Part shown: positions 6,219 to 7,053 of the stretch, in pieces
How the letters are laid out: every line of letters starts with the position of its first letter
Position numbering within the stretch: the first letter of the stretch is position 1
DNA from: Rickettsia endosymbiont of Bryobia graminum
GTDB lineage: Bacteria > Pseudomonadota > Alphaproteobacteria > Rickettsiales > Rickettsiaceae
NCBI GenBank assembly: GCA_020881085.1
Contig: JAJIYR010000110.1
Location: forward strand, 1 to 7,053
DNA: 7,053 nt
Direction: 5' to 3'
The notes under the pieces: model-generated
What the model saw: only the letters and a program-made list of their open reading frames with translations
The model's database searches: none
What the model was told of the DNA's origin: nothing
Position numbers and translations under genes: made by a program

Positions 6219-6925
6219 CTGGGTAATGTTCCTAAACATGCCACTTCTTCTGGGTCAATATCAATCACTATATTATCATTGGTATCGGAATCACCCCTAC
6301 TTAACCAAGTAAGTGTTGTAGCCGTTTTTTCGAGAATACCCTTACCAGTACTACTAATTGCCTTGCCAATATTTAGATCAGATATAGTAGTGGTTAAAAT
6401 ATCTAGTAAAGTAGCAAGGCTTAAAAATTTTAAATCTTTAATAGATTCAAACATTATTAACGGCACTATTGCTACAGTTAGTCTAGCAGCATCATTATAG
6501 TAAAACTTTTGGAAAAATAGATCATTAGTTAGGTTTTTCCCAGTTATACCCTCTAGCACTTTATTACCACAATATTTTGATACTAATAAAGAAGCAAGAC
6601 ACATAAATTTAACAGATGTGGATGCATAAAACATTGGATCTTTATAGAATTCTAATTCTAAATTACGAAAATAAAAGCATATATAATCTAACATAAGAGT
6701 CGCTATGGCTGAATATATAGTAGCACTTCCCCATTCAGTATAAGTATTAGTACTAGGTTCAATATTATTAAAATCTATATCAGTATTAGTGAGTTTTATA
6801 TATATTTCTTTCAGTTTTACCTGTGCACTTCTATCATGTTTGGAATGTTTATATAATAAATAAAAATAAGGCTTAATTTCTTCAGGTGTAAGTTGTTGAT
6901 TATCACTTAAAGCGGTGCTGTTGCA
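6215..6925 (-). pseudogene. Unrecognised membrane-type protein, 5' end lost at an IS boundary
   Basis: The minus-strand frame is open from a TAG at plus-strand 6926-6928 to the TAA at 6215-6217, about 236 codons. The first ATG is at 6692-6694, leaving 159 residues and discarding 77 clearly protein-like codons upstream (for example SDNQQLTPEEIKPYFYLLY and TEWGSATIYSAIATL). Those 77 codons contain no ATG, GTG or TTG, and the ATG at 6694 has no ribosome site. The gene therefore most likely began further upstream and was cut by the adjacent IS end near 6911-6925. The remaining protein has hydrophobic stretches at about residues 22-40, 70-84 and 90-104 (numbered from M6694) and an acidic C-terminus with DIDPEE. 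I do not recognise a family. The gene could still be expressed from an internal start. Confidence 0.6.
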
Positions 6926-7053
6926 CTAAGTGTGTAAATTTCTAGGATAGGTTATATTAACAATAATATAATTTATCAGGAATAACATGAGTAACACTAA
7001 CCAAGAGAAGATAAAGCAAGCAGTAGATTTGCTAGTAGATAAAGATACTGATT
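6911..7053 (+). mobile_element. Left end of an IS256-like insertion sequence (partial)
   Basis: The sequence from about 6911 (starting near GCGGTGCTGTTGCACTAAG, followed by TGTGTAAATTT) precedes a transposase-like start at 6987 and coincides with the point where the minus-strand open frame stops making sense. A GTTGCA block followed by GTGTAAA is reminiscent of IS256-family terminal repeats. The exact edge, the other terminus and the target duplication lie outside what can be seen, so both boundary and family are provisional. Confidence 0.45.
6987..7053 (+). CDS. Transposase N-terminal fragment, IS256-like (cut by window edge)
   Basis: ATG at 6987 is preceded by AGGA with 5 nt spacing, a good ribosome site. 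The 22 visible codons give MSNTNQE followed by KIKQAVDLLVDKDTD and run off the window. An N-terminus of this type ('QEKIKQAVDLL') fits IS256-family (mutator-type) DDE transposases of alphaproteobacteria, but no catalytic residue is visible in so short a piece. Support also comes from the terminal-repeat-like sequence 70 nt upstream and from the broken gene next to it. Confidence 0.45.
   Translation, partial: MSNTNQEKIKQAVDLLVDKDTD

Noticed and set aside
6279..6500. Open frame of 73 codons on the plus strand
   Set aside because: It is antisense to the minus-strand membrane-type gene, whose frame is open for far longer; it is best explained as a shadow.
1..7053. CRISPR array, toxin-antitoxin pair or other defence system
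   Set aside because: There are no regularly spaced repeats, and none of the small open frames forms a credible pair. All intact genes have housekeeping roles.

Overview
The window is strongly AT-rich and carries single-copy alphaproteobacterial housekeeping genes (rimM, a DsbA/ScsC-type thioredoxin-fold gene, a Bax inhibitor-1 family gene, bamD, recN and a tRNA-Leu). They sit among insertion sequences, decaying genes and AT-rich spacers. This combination fits an obligate intracellular Rickettsiales-type bacterium (Rickettsia, Megaira or a relative). That assignment is inferred from composition and gene style, not from a database search.

Layout. 1-137: the left part of an IS3-like element, with its orfA start on the minus strand and cut by the window edge. 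166-1473 (minus): a two-gene unit, dsbA-like then rimM, 15 nt apart. 1474-1694: an AT-rich spacer with a perfect 16-bp inverted repeat just ahead of the dsbA-like start. 1656-2163 (plus): two short open frames that I read as halves of one broken gene, DUF6314-like. 2184-2939 (minus): a BI-1/YbhL-type membrane protein with an 8-G tract in its coding strand and a good sigma70-like promoter. 3139-3223 (plus): tRNA-Leu(CAA). 3224-3585: a gene-free spacer. 3586-6031 (plus): bamD and recN, 1 nt apart. 6215-6925 (minus): an unrecognised membrane-type protein whose open frame has no start codon and runs up to a second IS end. 6911-7053: the left end of an IS256-like element with the first codons of its transposase.

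How the genes work together. The dsbA-like and rimM genes are probably co-transcribed but unrelated in function (envelope thiol-disulfide chemistry and 16S rRNA/30S maturation). bamD (outer-membrane protein assembly) and recN (double-strand-break repair) form a tight pair known across alphaproteobacteria, commonly as lpxC-bamD-recN-ligA. Here the flanking lpxC and ligA are missing, replaced by a tRNA spacer and by IS-disrupted sequence. The tRNA and the BI-1 gene are divergently transcribed from a shared spacer.

I see no new multi-gene system. The most useful observations are the broken DUF6314-like gene with a TAAAA array at the break, the G8 tract in the BI-1 gene, the gene beheaded by the right-hand IS, the leader palindrome ahead of the dsbA-like gene, and an acceptor-stem mismatch in the tRNA.
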